A DNA stretch of 64,000 nucleotides from Pseudomonas putida (GTDB taxonomy: Bacteria > Pseudomonadota > Gammaproteobacteria > Pseudomonadales > Pseudomonadaceae). The notes beneath the pieces are model-generated. The model did no database searches, was not told the DNA's origin, and was given only the letters and a program-made list of their open reading frames with translations. The translations under genes were made by a program, and so were the position numbers. The stretch covers positions 2,108,001 to 2,172,000 of the forward strand of contig NZ_CP029693.1 in the NCBI RefSeq assembly GCF_003228315.1, given 5' to 3'. Below are positions 35,263-44,608 of this stretch, one piece after another. The first letter of the stretch is position 1. Every line of letters begins with the position of its first letter.

Positions 35263-36546
35263 TTAAGCGTCTGGCGCGGCCTTGGCAGGTTTCTCATTGT
35301 TCTCGTAGATGAACAATGGTTGAGACTTGCCTTCTATAACGCTTTCATCGATCACTACTTTACTCACATCGGATTGCGATGGGATTTCATACATAGTGTC
35401 GAGCAATACACCTTCGAGAATCGAGCGCAGACCACGGGCACCGGTTTTGCGTTCCAGAGCGCGCTTGGCAACTGACTTCAGTGCGTCGGAACGGAATTCC
35501 AGGTCCACACCTTCCATCTCGAACAACTTGGCATATTGCTTGGTCAGAGCATTTTTCGGCTCGGTGAGAATCTGCATCAATGCAGCTTCATCAAGCTCGT
35601 CAAGCGTGGCAAGTACCGGCAGACGACCGACGAATTCCGGGATCAGACCGAACTTGACCAGATCGTCAGGCTCGACTTCACGCAGGGATTCGCCAACTTT
35701 CTTGCCTTCTTCCTTGCTGCGCACTTCCGCGTTGAAACCGATGCCACCCTTGGTGGAACGGTTTTGGATGACCTTCTCCAGACCGGAGAATGCACCACCG
35801 CAGATGAACAGGATGTTACGGGTGTCAACCTGAAGGAACTCCTGCTGCGGATGCTTGCGGCCACCTTGCGGCGGAACGGAAGCAACCGTGCCTTCGATCA
35901 ACTTGAGCAGAGCCTGCTGCACGCCCTCACCGGAAACGTCCCGGGTGATGGACGGGTTGTCAGACTTGCGCGAGATCTTGTCGATTTCGTCGATGTAGAC
36001 AATGCCCATCTGGGCCTTTTCCACGTCGTAGTCACATTTCTGCAGCAGCTTCTGAATAATGTTCTCGACATCTTCACCCACGTAACCGGCCTCGGTGAGG
36101 GTGGTTGCGTCGGCGATCGTGAACGGAACGTTCAGCAGGCGGGCCAGAGTCTCGGCCAGCAGGGTTTTACCCGAGCCAGTCGGGCCGATCAGCAAGATAT
36201 TGCTTTTGCCGAGTTCGACGTCGTCAGCCTTTTTGTCACGCTGGTTCAGGCGCTTGTAGTGGTTGTACACCGCTACGGCCAGAACCTTTTTGGCACGCTC
36301 CTGACCAATCACGTATTGATCAAGGATGCCGCTGATTTCTTTAGGCGAAGGCAATTTATGCGCGCTGCTCTCGGCCTGTGCTTCCTGCACCTCCTCACGG
36401 ATGATGTCATTGCACAGGTCGACGCACTCGTCGCAGATAAAGACCGAGGGGCCGGCAATCAATTTGCGTACTTCATGCTGGCTTTTGCCACAGAAGGAGC
36501 AATAGAGCAGCTTGCCGTTGTCCTCGCCGTTGCGGGTGTCAGTCAT
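35263..36546 (-). CDS. clpX: ATP-dependent Clp protease ATP-binding subunit ClpX
   Basis: This is a 427-residue unfoldase. The N-terminal zinc-binding domain has [10 protein letters not shown] and [10 protein letters not shown]. The AAA+ core has Walker [11 protein letters not shown] and Walker [10 protein letters not shown]. ClpX unfolds substrates and feeds them to ClpP. The start is [10 protein letters not shown] at 36546; an upstream in-frame extension has no family similarity. It lies 112 nt downstream of clpP. Confidence 0.96.
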   Translation of the reverse strand: MTDTRNGEDNGKLLYCSFCGKSQHEVRKLIAGPSVFICDECVDLCNDIIREEVQEAQAESSAHKLPSPKEISGILDQYVIGQERAKKVLAVAVYNHYKRLNQRDKKADDVELGKSNILLIGPTGSGKTLLAETLARLLNVPFTIADATTLTEAGYVGEDVENIIQKLLQKCDYDVEKAQMGIVYIDEIDKISRKSDNPSITRDVSGEGVQQALLKLIEGTVASVPPQGGRKHPQQEFLQVDTRNILFICGGAFSGLEKVIQNRSTKGGIGFNAEVRSKEEGKKVGESLREVEPDDLVKFGLIPEFVGRLPVLATLDELDEAALMQILTEPKNALTKQYAKLFEMEGVDLEFRSDALKSVAKRALERKTGARGLRSILEGVLLDTMYEIPSQSDVSKVVIDESVIEGKSQPLFIYENNEKPAKAAPDA

Positions 36547-36658
36547 TCGTTCGATCCAAATCCGATAGGCTTGCAACACAAGATGAAGGCTATTGCGGGC
36601 TTTTTCAAGCCCGCCGGTGATCAGACAAGCCGACCAGCCTTATTTTGAGCCGCTTATT

Positions 36659-37294
36659 TTAAGCTGGGCGCTGGGTGATCACTTCATCGATCAGGCCGTA
36701 TTCACGAGCGGCTTCCGCACTCATGAAGTTGTCGCGGTTGGTATCGCGCTCGATTTCTTCAAGGGTGCGCCCGCTGTGCTTGGCCATCAGCGTGTTGAGA
36801 CGCTCACGGATGAAGAGGATTTCCTTGGCGTGGATTTCGATATCCGAAGCCTGGCCCTGGAAACCGCCCAGCGGCTGGTGAATCATCACTCGGGAGTTCG
36901 GCAGGCAGAAACGCTTGCCAGGTGCACCGGCAGTCAGCAGAAACGCGCCCATGCTGCACGCCTGACCGATGCAAGTGGTCGACACGTTGGGCTTGATGAA
37001 CTGCATGGTGTCGTAGATCGACATGCCGGCGGTCACCGAACCGCCTGGGGAGTTGATGTAGAGGTGGATGTCCTTGTCCGGGTTTTCCGCTTCAAGGAAC
37101 AGCAACTGCGCACAGATCAGGTTGGCCATGTAGTCCTCTACAGGGCCCACCAGAAAGATCACTCGCTCCTTGAGAAGGCGCGAATAGATGTCGTAGGCGC
37201 GTTCGCCACGAGCAGACTGCTCGACAACCATCGGGACCAGGCCGCCTGCGGCCTGGATATCAGAGTTCTGCTGAATATACGAATTACGGAACAT
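36659..37294 (-). CDS. clpP: ATP-dependent Clp protease proteolytic subunit
   Basis: This is a 211-residue serine protease that forms the double heptameric ClpP barrel. The catalytic serine is in [11 protein letters not shown] and the histidine in [10 protein letters not shown]. The N-terminal residues ([18 protein letters not shown]) resemble the processed propeptide region. It lies between tig and clpX in the standard order. Confidence 0.96.
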   Translation of the reverse strand: MFRNSYIQQNSDIQAAGGLVPMVVEQSARGERAYDIYSRLLKERVIFLVGPVEDYMANLICAQLLFLEAENPDKDIHLYINSPGGSVTAGMSIYDTMQFIKPNVSTTCIGQACSMGAFLLTAGAPGKRFCLPNSRVMIHQPLGGFQGQASDIEIHAKEILFIRERLNTLMAKHSGRTLEEIERDTNRDNFMSAEAAREYGLIDEVITQRPA

Positions 37295-37334
37295 GCTCTG
37301 CAGTCACTCCCAAAATAGTTAGGTCTTGAAAACG

Positions 37335-37362
37335 CATAAGCCAGCACGAATGCTGGCTTATG
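37335..37362. terminator. Perfect hairpin between tig and clpP
   Basis: CATAAGCCAGCA and TGCTGGCTTATG form a 12-bp stem with a CGAA loop, 27 nt after the tig stop. The minus-strand tail is CGTTTTC, so it may terminate or attenuate tig transcripts before clpP. Confidence 0.65.
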
Positions 37363-37388
37363 GTGTGTACTTCTTAACGCAGGAACAA

Positions 37389-38699
37389 TCAGTCGGCTTT
37401 TGGAGCTTCTACCGGCTTGACCGCTTCTTCGTAAGAGACCGATTTGTCGGTCACGCTAGCTTTCTGCAGAACAGTATCCACAACTTGCTCTTCCAGCACA
37501 ACCGAACGGACTTCGTTCAGTTGCTGGTCGTTCTTGTAGTACCAGGAGACGACTTGCTCAGGCTCTTGGTAGGCCGAAGCCATTTCCTGAATCATTTCGC
37601 GAACGCGGGTTTCGTCAGGCTTGAGATCGAATTGCTTGACCACTTCAGCCACGATCAGACCCAGTACCACGCGGCGCTTGGCTTGCTCTTCGAACAGCTC
37701 GGCCGGCAGTTGGTCAGGCTTGATGTTGCCACCGAACTGCTGAACAGCCTGCACGCGCAGACGGTCAACTTCGTTGGACAGCAGAGCCTTTGGCACTTCG
37801 ATCGGGTTGGTGGCCAGCAGACCGTCCATTACCTGATTCTTGACCTTGGACTTGATGGCCTGACGCAGTTCGCGCTCCATGTTCTTGCGAACTTCGGCGC
37901 GGAAACCATCGATACCGCTTTCCTTGATGCCGAATTGAGCAAAGAACTCTTCGTTCAGCTCTGGCAGTTTTGGCTCGGAAACGCTGTTCACGGTGACGGT
38001 GAACTCAGCGGTTTTGCCAGCCAGGTCCAGGTTCTGATAGTCCTCTGGGAAAGTCAGGTTCAGAACGCGCTCTTCACCGGCTTTAGCGCCGACCAGGCCA
38101 TCTTCGAAGCCAGGGATCATGCGGCCGGAACCCAGAACCAGCTGGGTACCTTTGGCGGAACCGCCAGCGAATACTTCGCCGTCAACCTTGCCAACGAAAT
38201 CGATGTTCAGTTGGTCTTCGTTCTGAGCGGCACGATCAGCCACTTCGAAACGGGTGTTCTGCTTGCGCAGGATGTCCAGCATCTTGTCCAGATCGGCATC
38301 AGTCACGTCAGCGCTCAGGCGCTCTACGTTGATACCGTCGAAACCGGCAACGGTGAACTCAGGGAACACTTCGAATACGGCTACGTATTCCAGGTCCTTG
38401 CCCGCTTCCAGGGATTTTGGCTCGATCGATGGCGAACCAGCCGGGTTCAGCTTTTGCTCAACCACTGCTTCGTAGAAGGAAGACTGGATCACGTCGCCTA
38501 CAGCTTCCTGGCGAGCTTCAGCGCCGAAACGACGCTTGATTTCGCTCATTGGCACTTTGCCTGGACGGAAGCCAGCAATCTTGGCCTTTTGGGCAGTCTG
38601 CTGCAGACGCTTGTTGACCTGAGTCTCGATGCGCTCAGCCGGCACGGTGATGCTCATGCGGCGCTCAAGAGCAGAAGTATTTTCAACAGAAACTTGCAT
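37389..38699 (-). CDS. tig: Trigger factor
   Basis: This is the 436-residue ribosome-bound chaperone. The N-terminal ribosome-binding signature is present in modified form ([17 protein letters not shown]). The FKBP-type isomerase domain lies around residues 155-240 ([18 protein letters not shown]), followed by the helical C-terminal arms. The start [15 protein letters not shown] at 38699 has AGGAAT upstream; the longer open frame is not family-like. It is the first gene of the tig-clpP-clpX-lon run. Confidence 0.96.
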   Translation of the reverse strand: MQVSVENTSALERRMSITVPAERIETQVNKRLQQTAQKAKIAGFRPGKVPMSEIKRRFGAEARQEAVGDVIQSSFYEAVVEQKLNPAGSPSIEPKSLEAGKDLEYVAVFEVFPEFTVAGFDGINVERLSADVTDADLDKMLDILRKQNTRFEVADRAAQNEDQLNIDFVGKVDGEVFAGGSAKGTQLVLGSGRMIPGFEDGLVGAKAGEERVLNLTFPEDYQNLDLAGKTAEFTVTVNSVSEPKLPELNEEFFAQFGIKESGIDGFRAEVRKNMERELRQAIKSKVKNQVMDGLLATNPIEVPKALLSNEVDRLRVQAVQQFGGNIKPDQLPAELFEEQAKRRVVLGLIVAEVVKQFDLKPDETRVREMIQEMASAYQEPEQVVSWYYKNDQQLNEVRSVVLEEQVVDTVLQKASVTDKSVSYEEAVKPVEAPKAD

Positions 38700-39057
38700 G
38701 GATATTCCTCGTTGCACAGACGTTGGCCGGCCGTTTCCGACCCCAGAATCAAGGGCATGCATTCTAGAGGGTCAAACTCAAGAAGTCACCCTACTGAAAA
38801 CGGGTAAAAACGCAGCAGGCAATTTATAGGTGCGAATGCACGGATGCACCTCGCCCCGATGGCAAATACAGCCAATCATGCCAGGGCTCTGCGCCAACCT
38901 TTCTATATATAGAAGCGGTCGCCAACCATCTCCCTGGCAGCCGGACTTGCGAGCAAGCCGGCGGACAGCGCGGCATCATCGAGAAACATAAATACGACGA
39001 AATGCCCCGCCCTGCGACCCCGGAACCAGCAGTCGCCGAAACTCGAACCACTGAAAC
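38700..39057. other. Intergenic region between tig and the tRNA cluster
   Basis: This gap of about 360 nt holds the tig leader. I see no gene, repeat or distinct regulatory motif in it beyond the likely tig promoter. Confidence 0.5.
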
Positions 39058-39058
39058 A

Positions 39059-39092
39059 AAAAAGGCGCCAGACTGTTAAATCTGGCGCCTTT
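39059..39092 (-). terminator. Terminator of tRNA-His copy 1
   Basis: AAGGCGCCAGA pairs with TCTGGCGCCTT, an 11-bp stem ending the tRNA transcript on the minus strand, with T-rich flanks. An almost identical hairpin follows the second tRNA-His. Confidence 0.85.
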
Positions 39093-39098
39093 CGGAAT

Positions 39099-39175
39099 AT
39101 GGGGTGGACGATGGGGATCGAACCCACGACAACGGGAGTCACAATCCCGTGCTCTACCAACTGAGCTACGCCCAC
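39099..39175 (-). tRNA. tRNA-His (GTG), copy 1
   Basis: This is a 77-nt cloverleaf on the minus strand with the extra G-1 paired to C73, D-arm GCTCAGTTGG, anticodon loop ATTGTGAC with anticodon GTG, T-loop GGTTCGATCC and encoded CCA. Confidence 0.96.
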
Positions 39176-39253
39176 CATATTGCGTGCCAAAGAAGCCAAA
39201 CAACTTCTTTGTTAAACCCCCACCATGCCGATTGGCATGCATGAAGCTTTATT

Positions 39254-39338
39254 TGGTGCGGATGAAGAGACTCGAACTCTTACGCCTCGCGGCGCTGGAA
39301 CCTAAATCCAGTGTGTCTACCAATTCCACCACATCCGC
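39254..39338 (-). tRNA. tRNA-Leu (TAG)
   Basis: This is an 85-nt tRNA on the minus strand. GCGGATG pairs with CATCCGC, the anticodon stem CTGGA/TCCAG encloses TTTAGGT (anticodon TAG), and a long variable arm, T-loop GTTCGAGTC and encoded CCA follow. Confidence 0.95.
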
Positions 39339-39356
39339 GGCTTGAAGCTTTAAAAC

Positions 39357-39390
39357 AAAGGCGCCAGACCGTTAAATCTGGCGCCTTTCG
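39357..39390 (-). terminator. Hairpin after tRNA-His copy 2
   Basis: AAAGGCGCCAGA-type stem pairing with TCTGGCGCCTTT repeats the hairpin at 39059 with one loop change. It lies inside the tRNA run, so it may act as a processing signal rather than a full stop. Confidence 0.7.
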
Positions 39391-39395
39391 AAATA

Positions 39396-39472
39396 TGGGG
39401 TGGACGATGGGGATCGAACCCACGACAACGGGAGTCACAATCCCGTGCTCTACCAACTGAGCTACGCCCACC
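39396..39472 (-). tRNA. tRNA-His (GTG), copy 2
   Basis: The sequence is identical across the mature 77 nt to the copy at 39099-39175, including encoded CCA and anticodon GTG. Confidence 0.96.
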
Positions 39473-39503
39473 ATATCGCGCTACTTGTGCCAAAGCTGCC
39501 TAA

Positions 39504-39580
39504 TGGCGCACCCGGCAGGACTCGAACCTGCGACCATCCGCTTAGAAGGCGGATGCTCTATCCAGCTGAGCTACGGGCGC
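39504..39580 (-). tRNA. tRNA-Arg (TCT)
   Basis: This is a 77-nt tRNA on the minus strand: acceptor GCGCCCG with CGGGTGC, anticodon loop CTTCTAA (anticodon TCT), T-loop GGTTCGAGTCC and encoded CCA. It is first in the Arg-His-Leu-His transcript. Confidence 0.96.
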
Positions 39581-39855
39581 CTTATTAATCTGTACCCTTG
39601 AAGGACTACAAACTAAATGCTTTCCAGCCTCGCAAAACCTTGATTTCGCTTGACCTTCTTAACCAGTGCTAGGCTGTGCCCGACAAGTGCGACGAATAGT
39701 ATAGAGCCACCTGTAGGTCGTCAAATCCTTTTTGAAAAAAATTCATTTAATTAAAGGAGTTAGGGGAATTTGCAGACCAAGCGCCTTTGCCCTCACCGCA
39801 TGACATGCGAGAATGCGCACTCTTTTTTTCCCCTCTCGATGGTTAATCACGCGCA

Positions 39856-40710
39856 ATGACTGCACAACTAATCGACGGCAAATCGATCGCCGCCAGCCTG
39901 CGCCAGCAGATCGCCCAACGCGTTAACGAGCGTCGCCAGCAAGGTCTGCGCACGCCAGGCCTCGCGGTGATCCTGGTCGGCAGCGATCCTGCCTCTCAGG
40001 TTTATGTCTCGCACAAGCGTAAAGACTGTGAAGAGGTCGGCTTCCTCTCCCAAGCTTATGACCTGCCTTCCGACACCACTCAAGAAGCGCTGGCCGATCT
40101 GATCGATCGCCTCAATGACGACCCGGCAATCGACGGTGTTCTGTTGCAGCTTCCCCTCCCCGAACACCTGGATGCCTCGAAACTGCTCGAGCGCATTCGC
40201 CCGGACAAGGACGTCGACGGTTTCCACCCTTATAACGTCGGTCGCCTGGCCCAGCGTATCCCGCTGCTGCGCCCTTGCACCCCCAAAGGCATCATGACCC
40301 TGCTGGAAAGCACCGGTGTCGACCTGTACGGGATGGATGCGGTCGTTGTCGGCGCCTCCAACATTGTCGGCCGGCCGATGGCGATGGAACTGTTGCTGGC
40401 CGGTTGCACCGTGACCGTCACTCACCGCTTCACCAAGGATCTGGCCGGTCATGTCGGCCGTGCCGACCTGGTCGTCGTGGCGGCCGGCAAACCTGGCCTG
40501 GTCAAGGGCGAGTGGATCAAGGAAGGCGCGATCGTGATCGACGTCGGCATCAACCGTCAGGACGACGGCAAACTCGTCGGCGACGTCATTTACGAAACCG
40601 CCCTGCCCCGCGCCAGCTGGATCACCCCGGTGCCAGGTGGCGTAGGCCCGATGACCCGTGCCTGCCTGCTGGAAAACACGCTGTACGCCGCCGAAACCCT
40701 GCACAGCTGA
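39856..40710 (+). CDS. folD: Methylenetetrahydrofolate dehydrogenase/cyclohydrolase
   Basis: This is the 284-residue bifunctional enzyme that interconverts 5,10-methylene-, methenyl- and 10-formyl-tetrahydrofolate. It has the catalytic lysine segment [13 protein letters not shown], the Rossmann segment [14 protein letters not shown] and the C-terminal signature [18 protein letters not shown]. It lies next to the tRNA cluster, as in other pseudomonads, and is followed by a clear terminator. Confidence 0.95.
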   Translation: MTAQLIDGKSIAASLRQQIAQRVNERRQQGLRTPGLAVILVGSDPASQVYVSHKRKDCEEVGFLSQAYDLPSDTTQEALADLIDRLNDDPAIDGVLLQLPLPEHLDASKLLERIRPDKDVDGFHPYNVGRLAQRIPLLRPCTPKGIMTLLESTGVDLYGMDAVVVGASNIVGRPMAMELLLAGCTVTVTHRFTKDLAGHVGRADLVVVAAGKPGLVKGEWIKEGAIVIDVGINRQDDGKLVGDVIYETALPRASWITPVPGGVGPMTRACLLENTLYAAETLHS

Positions 40711-40740
40711 AAGCTTTAACGCAGATACGCAGCGACACAG

Positions 40741-40770
40741 AAAACCCCGCCATTGGCGGGGTTCTTTTTT
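40741..40770 (+). terminator. Terminator of folD
   Basis: ACCCCGCC pairs with GGCGGGGT around ATT, followed by TCTTTTTT, 30 nt past the folD stop. Confidence 0.9.
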
Positions 40771-40947
40771 GCCCGCGCAACAACAATGACCATCCGCCGG
40801 AAAATGACTTTTTTTTCATGTTCCCAAGGACTTTTAAATCCCCCTCGAACAACCATCGACAGTTATTCAGCCATACTCCAGAATGTCGCGCTTTTACGAA
40901 ATAGCCCGTTACATAACGGCGTATCAACACTTTATGAGTCTGCCAGC

Positions 40948-41886
40948 GTGAAAATCCGTCTTTCCATCCTGAGCCTAGTTTTTGCACTTACAGGGACTTT
41001 CATCACGCCACTTGCCATCGCCGGTGAAACCACCGCCGCGCCTCGAGATACCTCGAAGCTCAAGCTCGCTTCCGGCAGTACGTTGCTGCTGGATATGCAG
41101 ACCAACAAAGTCATCTACGCCAACAACCCCGACGTGGTTGTTCCTATCGCTTCGGTCAGCAAACTGATGACCGGCCTGGTGGTGGTTGAAGCCAACCAGA
41201 ACATGGATGAGTACATCAACATCGATATCAGCAACACCCCGGAAATGAAGGGTGTGTTTTCCCGGGTCAAGCTCAAGAGCGAAATGCCCCGCCGCGAAAT
41301 GCTGCTGATTGCCCTGATGTCCTCGGAAAACCGCGCGGCAGCGAGCCTCGCGCACCATTACCCGGGTGGTTACGCCGCGTTCATCGCCGCGATGAATGCC
41401 AAGGCCAAGGCGCTGGGCATGACCAACACCCATTTCGTCGAGCCGACCGGCCTTTCGCCGCGCAACGTCTCCACCGCTCGCGACCTGAGCAAGCTGCTGA
41501 TCGCCGCGCACAAGCATCCGCTGCTGACACAGTTGAGCACCACCAAGGAAAAGACCGTGTCGTTCCGCAAGCCCAACTACAGCCTGGGCTTTCGCAACAC
41601 CGACCACCTGGTCAATAAAGACAACTGGAACATCGAGCTGACGAAAACCGGCTTCACCAATGAAGCCGGCCACTGCCTGGTCCTGGTGACACACATGGGC
41701 GACCGCAAGGTGGCGATGGTCATTCTCGACGCCTATGGCAAGTACACCCACTTCGCCGACGCCACGCGCCTGCGCAACTGGGTCGAAACCGGCAAGAGCG
41801 CCGACGTGCCATCCGTTGCCATGCAGTACAAATCGGACAAGAACCTCAAGCATCGCCAGAGTGGCGTTGTCGAAGCTTCAAAGTAA
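40948..41886 (+). CDS. pbpG: D-alanyl-D-alanine endopeptidase (PBP7-type)
   Basis: This is a 312-residue low-molecular-mass penicillin-binding protein with an N-terminal signal peptide ([20 protein letters not shown], cleaved after AIAG). The active-site motifs are SVSK (SxxK), SSEN (SxN) and KTGF (KTG). It cleaves D,D cross-links in peptidoglycan in the periplasm. The start is taken as GTG at 40948, because the signal peptide begins there. The frame extends further upstream without family similarity, and no strong ribosome site is visible. Confidence 0.9.
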   Translation: MKIRLSILSLVFALTGTFITPLAIAGETTAAPRDTSKLKLASGSTLLLDMQTNKVIYANNPDVVVPIASVSKLMTGLVVVEANQNMDEYINIDISNTPEMKGVFSRVKLKSEMPRREMLLIALMSSENRAAASLAHHYPGGYAAFIAAMNAKAKALGMTNTHFVEPTGLSPRNVSTARDLSKLLIAAHKHPLLTQLSTTKEKTVSFRKPNYSLGFRNTDHLVNKDNWNIELTKTGFTNEAGHCLVLVTHMGDRKVAMVILDAYGKYTHFADATRLRNWVETGKSADVPSVAMQYKSDKNLKHRQSGVVEASK

Positions 41887-41920
41887 CAAGAGCTTCCAAG
41901 TAATAAAGCAACCGCCAATA

Positions 41921-41948
41921 AAAAACCCCGACATGTCGGGGTTTTTTA
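41921..41948. terminator. Bidirectional terminator
   Basis: A6-CCCCGACATGTCGGGG-T6 is a perfect palindrome between convergent pbpG and the small minus-strand gene at 41958. It works for both strands. Confidence 0.92.
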
Positions 41949-41957
41949 TTGGGTCAG

Positions 41958-42173
41958 TCAATCATTGGGCAACGGCATCTGGTCATCATCGGGAATACCA
42001 TCGCCCTTGCTCGGATCATTCCAACCGTGCGAATGCTCTGTGGGTGCCACCGCGGGCCGGGCCAGCGGATCACGCAGCGGGCTGTCCGGATCCATCACTG
42101 GATCGACACTCCCCTCAGGCGTCGTCGGAACATTCTCCGGACGCTTGTCGTTGAAACTCGAATCGGTAGACAT
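41958..42173 (-). CDS. Small acidic hypothetical protein
   Basis: This is a 71-residue hydrophilic protein, rich in Asp and Pro (DPVMDPDSPLRDPLARPA). It has no membrane segment and no cysteine. The start at 42173 is set by GGAGGT 4 nt upstream; a longer frame begins at 42206 without a ribosome site. It is convergent with pbpG across a shared terminator. I do not recognise a family. Confidence 0.6.
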   Translation of the reverse strand: MSTDSSFNDKRPENVPTTPEGSVDPVMDPDSPLRDPLARPAVAPTEHSHGWNDPSKGDGIPDDDQMPLPND

Positions 42174-42252
42174 ACGCACCTCCATGGGATCTGGCACCTT
42201 GTACATCAGATACCTTATGTGCCCGGCGGTGCGTCTCAGATGACGAACGGGC

Positions 42253-42924
42253 CTACTTCGCGCCCAAGGCCTGTTTCGCTTTCGCCGCCGCCTGCTCCTG
42301 GCCAGCCTGGGCTAGCTCATTGGCCGCCTTGAGCCACCGCTGTTGGTCGACCTGGGCAGGAACCTGCGTCGGCGCCTGAATCAGCACCGCCCATCCCCCG
42401 GCATCCTTGAACGCCGATTCGAACGAACTGAAGCTCATCAGCACTCGCTGCTCCATTCCCGCACGCAGCAGCACGGTCTGCTTCTGGCGGTTATACCCGG
42501 ACAGGATCGCGTAACGAGGTTCAGCCCAAAGCGCCGAGCCCTCGGTAAAACGCACCATCACCGGATAACCCGCCGCGACCTGGGTCAACAGGGCCGGCAA
42601 ATTGCTGTCCAGGGGATAGACCATCATTCCGTATTCCCGGGCCAGGTTCTGCATGTTTTGCTGCAACTGAGCCTCGCCACCCGGCAGATGCAGGGGTTTG
42701 TCCAACAGCCCCGGCGTGATCACCACGCCCTGCTGGGACAACATGCTGGCCAGCACCTGCGGCCCACTTTGATTGGCCACGCCGCGATAGAACCGGCCGC
42801 TGAGTTCGACCCGCTCCGGCAAACGCTTGATCTGCGGCGAAACGCTCCCCGCACAACCGGCCAAACCAGCGACGCAACCGACGATGACCGCCGCTGAAAG
42901 AATTCGAGAAATTGCCCGCACCAT
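42253..42924 (-). CDS. Lipoprotein with degenerate C39-like peptidase domain
   Basis: This is a 223-residue lipoprotein (signal peptide with GCVAGLAGC lipobox). The domain at residues ~45-160 resembles bacteriocin-processing C39 peptidases, but the Q-x-x-C-G-P motif reads NQSGPQVLASML, with Ser in place of the catalytic Cys, and the His strand reads EPRYAILSGYN. A C-terminal helical tail may be TPR-like (QQRWLKAANELAQAGQEQAA). It is therefore probably a binding or scaffold domain and not a protease. The start at 42924 was chosen to give a proper signal peptide. Confidence 0.65.
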   Translation of the reverse strand: MVRAISRILSAAVIVGCVAGLAGCAGSVSPQIKRLPERVELSGRFYRGVANQSGPQVLASMLSQQGVVITPGLLDKPLHLPGGEAQLQQNMQNLAREYGMMVYPLDSNLPALLTQVAAGYPVMVRFTEGSALWAEPRYAILSGYNRQKQTVLLRAGMEQRVLMSFSSFESAFKDAGGWAVLIQAPTQVPAQVDQQRWLKAANELAQAGQEQAAAKAKQALGAK

Positions 42925-43148
42925 GATCACTCTCTTGTTCAATTGCCCGGCAATCCGCTTCCCGGCCTGGCTGTGGATCATAGGACGCCCTGCGGCATCG
43001 GTATAGCCTTAACCCGCAGTCGCAGGCTTTCGATAGAGCGAACTGGTTGGTCACTGTCGACCTTCGGTCAATAGCCTGAAACACGGTAGCGGCTAGACTG
43101 TCACTTGCAAGCTGTGTATGCCCGCCGCAGGGCAAAGAGGAGGCATCG

Positions 43149-43307
43149 ATGAGCCTGACAATGACGATCGTGATGTTGATTTCCGGCTGGCTGGCCGTTG
43201 CCACCGCCATGTTGTGGGGCGTTCTGCGAATTGCCCGCCGCCACCATCACCCTGTTCAACCGGCAAAAACCTCCAAAGCCCCTGCCCGTCCCGCCAACGC
43301 CCACTGA
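43149..43307 (+). CDS. 52-residue single-pass membrane protein
   Basis: A short frame begins MSLTMTIVMLISGWLAVATA, one predicted membrane helix (residues 4-27), followed by a basic and His-rich tail (LRIARRHHHPVQ). AGAGGAGG lies 6 nt before the ATG, which is the best ribosome site in the region. It occupies the gap between the C39-like gene (divergent) and the REPIN before terC. The topology suggests the N-terminus outside and the basic tail inside. Family unknown. Confidence 0.65.
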   Translation: MSLTMTIVMLISGWLAVATAMLWGVLRIARRHHHPVQPAKTSKAPARPANAH

Positions 43308-43334
43308 CATCCAAAACCAGAACGCCTGCCCCCT

Positions 43335-43426
43335 CTGTAGGAGCGAGCCTGCTCGCGATGGCGTCGGCACATCCAACATCGATGTGACTGATCCAACGCT
43401 ATCGCGAGCAGGCTCGCTCCTACAGG
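43335..43426. repeat. REPIN
   Basis: Two inverted REP copies are separated by a spacer that differs from the GTTGACGACC class (it reads CACATCCAACATCGATGTGA). The same CACATCCAACATC spacer start is seen at 49937. Confidence 0.88.
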
Positions 43427-43441
43427 AGGAGCAGGCGTCTA

Positions 43442-44191
43442 TCAGGCCTCAGCAGTCAGGCGCTTCTGCTTGGCCCTGCGGGACATCATGTTCAACACTT
43501 CAATCGCCGCCGAGAACGCCATCGCCGCATAGACGTAGCCTTTCGGTACGTGGGCGCCGAAGCCTTCGGCGATCAGCGTCATGCCGATCATGATCAAGAA
43601 GCCCAGGGCCAGCATCACCACGGTCGGGTTGTCGTTGATGAACTTGGCCAAGGGATCAGCCGCCAGCAACATGACCAACACCGACACCACCACCGCGATA
43701 ATCATGATCGGCAAATGCTCGGTCATGCCGACGGCGGTAATGATGCTGTCGATGGAAAACACCATGTCCAGCATCAGAATCTGACCGATCGCGGCGGCAA
43801 AGCCCAAGGTCACGGTCGAGGTCTTCGACGTCGGATCTTCCGGCGCCGGGTCCATGCTGTGATGGATCTCGGTCGTGGCCTTCCACAACAGGAACAGGCC
43901 ACCGGCGATCAGGATCATGTCCTTCCACGAGAACGCCTGGCCGAGAATTTCGATCACCGGCTCTGTCAACTGCACGATAAACGCGATGGTGCTCAACAGG
44001 CCCAGACGCAGGATCAGCGCCATGCCGATACCGATTCGCCGTGCCTTCTGCCGGTGCTGCTCGGGCAGTTTGTTGGTCAGGATCGAGATGAAGATCAGGT
44101 TATCGATGCCGAGCACGATCTCCATCACCACCAGGGTGGCCAGGGCGATCCACGCGGTGGGGCTGGCGGCTAGCTGTAAAAGGTATTCCAT
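43442..44191 (-). CDS. TerC-family integral membrane protein
   Basis: This is a 249-residue membrane protein with about seven helices. The TerC signature [20 protein letters not shown] near the start and [20 protein letters not shown] followed by [10 protein letters not shown] are visible. TerC proteins act in metal (manganese) export or tellurite resistance. The acidic residues in both signature helices could coordinate metal. The stop is 16 nt from the REPIN. Confidence 0.88.
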   Translation of the reverse strand: MEYLLQLAASPTAWIALATLVVMEIVLGIDNLIFISILTNKLPEQHRQKARRIGIGMALILRLGLLSTIAFIVQLTEPVIEILGQAFSWKDMILIAGGLFLLWKATTEIHHSMDPAPEDPTSKTSTVTLGFAAAIGQILMLDMVFSIDSIITAVGMTEHLPIMIIAVVVSVLVMLLAADPLAKFINDNPTVVMLALGFLIMIGMTLIAEGFGAHVPKGYVYAAMAFSAAIEVLNMMSRRAKQKRLTAEA

Positions 44192-44219
44192 GGGTCAGTC
44201 CTGACTCGCTGTAGACGGT

Positions 44220-44462
44220 TTAGATTTCCTGGGAAGAAGACGGTTTTTTTTCCGCGTCTTTTTCCGTCGACTCTTTTTTGCCGGTCAAGCCACCGGTGGC
44301 ATCACTGAGTGCTTGCTCGGCGGCCTTGTGGGTGTCGTCGATGGCTTGCTTGGCGCTCTCGGCAGCCTTGCCCATCAGTTGCTGAGCACTCTTTTCGGCC
44401 TGATCACAACCGGCCAGGACCAGTAAAGACGCAATCAGCAATGCCGTGGTTTTAACCTTCAT
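44220..44462 (-). CDS. Small lipoprotein
   Basis: This is an 80-residue lipoprotein. The signal peptide ends in the lipobox LVLAGC. An Ala/Glu/Lys-rich amphipathic helix follows (SAQQLMGKAAESAKQAIDDT), then a charged tail. It lies 28 nt upstream of terC on the same strand. The function is unknown. The start at 44462 gives the signal peptide; a longer frame has none. Confidence 0.7.
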   Translation of the reverse strand: MKVKTTALLIASLLVLAGCDQAEKSAQQLMGKAAESAKQAIDDTHKAAEQALSDATGGLTGKKESTEKDAEKKPSSSQEI

Positions 44463-44608
44463 GGTGTTTTCCTCGATAGAACAAACGGGCCGTTGCGATG
44501 GCCCATTGATAGCGACGCATTCTAGGGAGATGAACACTTCAGGAAAATTCGTATTTTCAGCGGTTATACTTCGGTTTTTACGAATCCGTAACATGGAATT
44601 TCACCCGC

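Noticed and set aside
30153..38807. Plus-strand frames up to 596 codons opposite ppiD, lon, clpX and tig
   Set aside because: They are anti-sense shadows of highly conserved minus-strand genes.
40934..40951. Five-codon ATG frame overlapping the GTG start of pbpG
   Set aside because: No ribosome site precedes it, and overlaps of this length are expected by chance. Not enough for a regulatory leader peptide.
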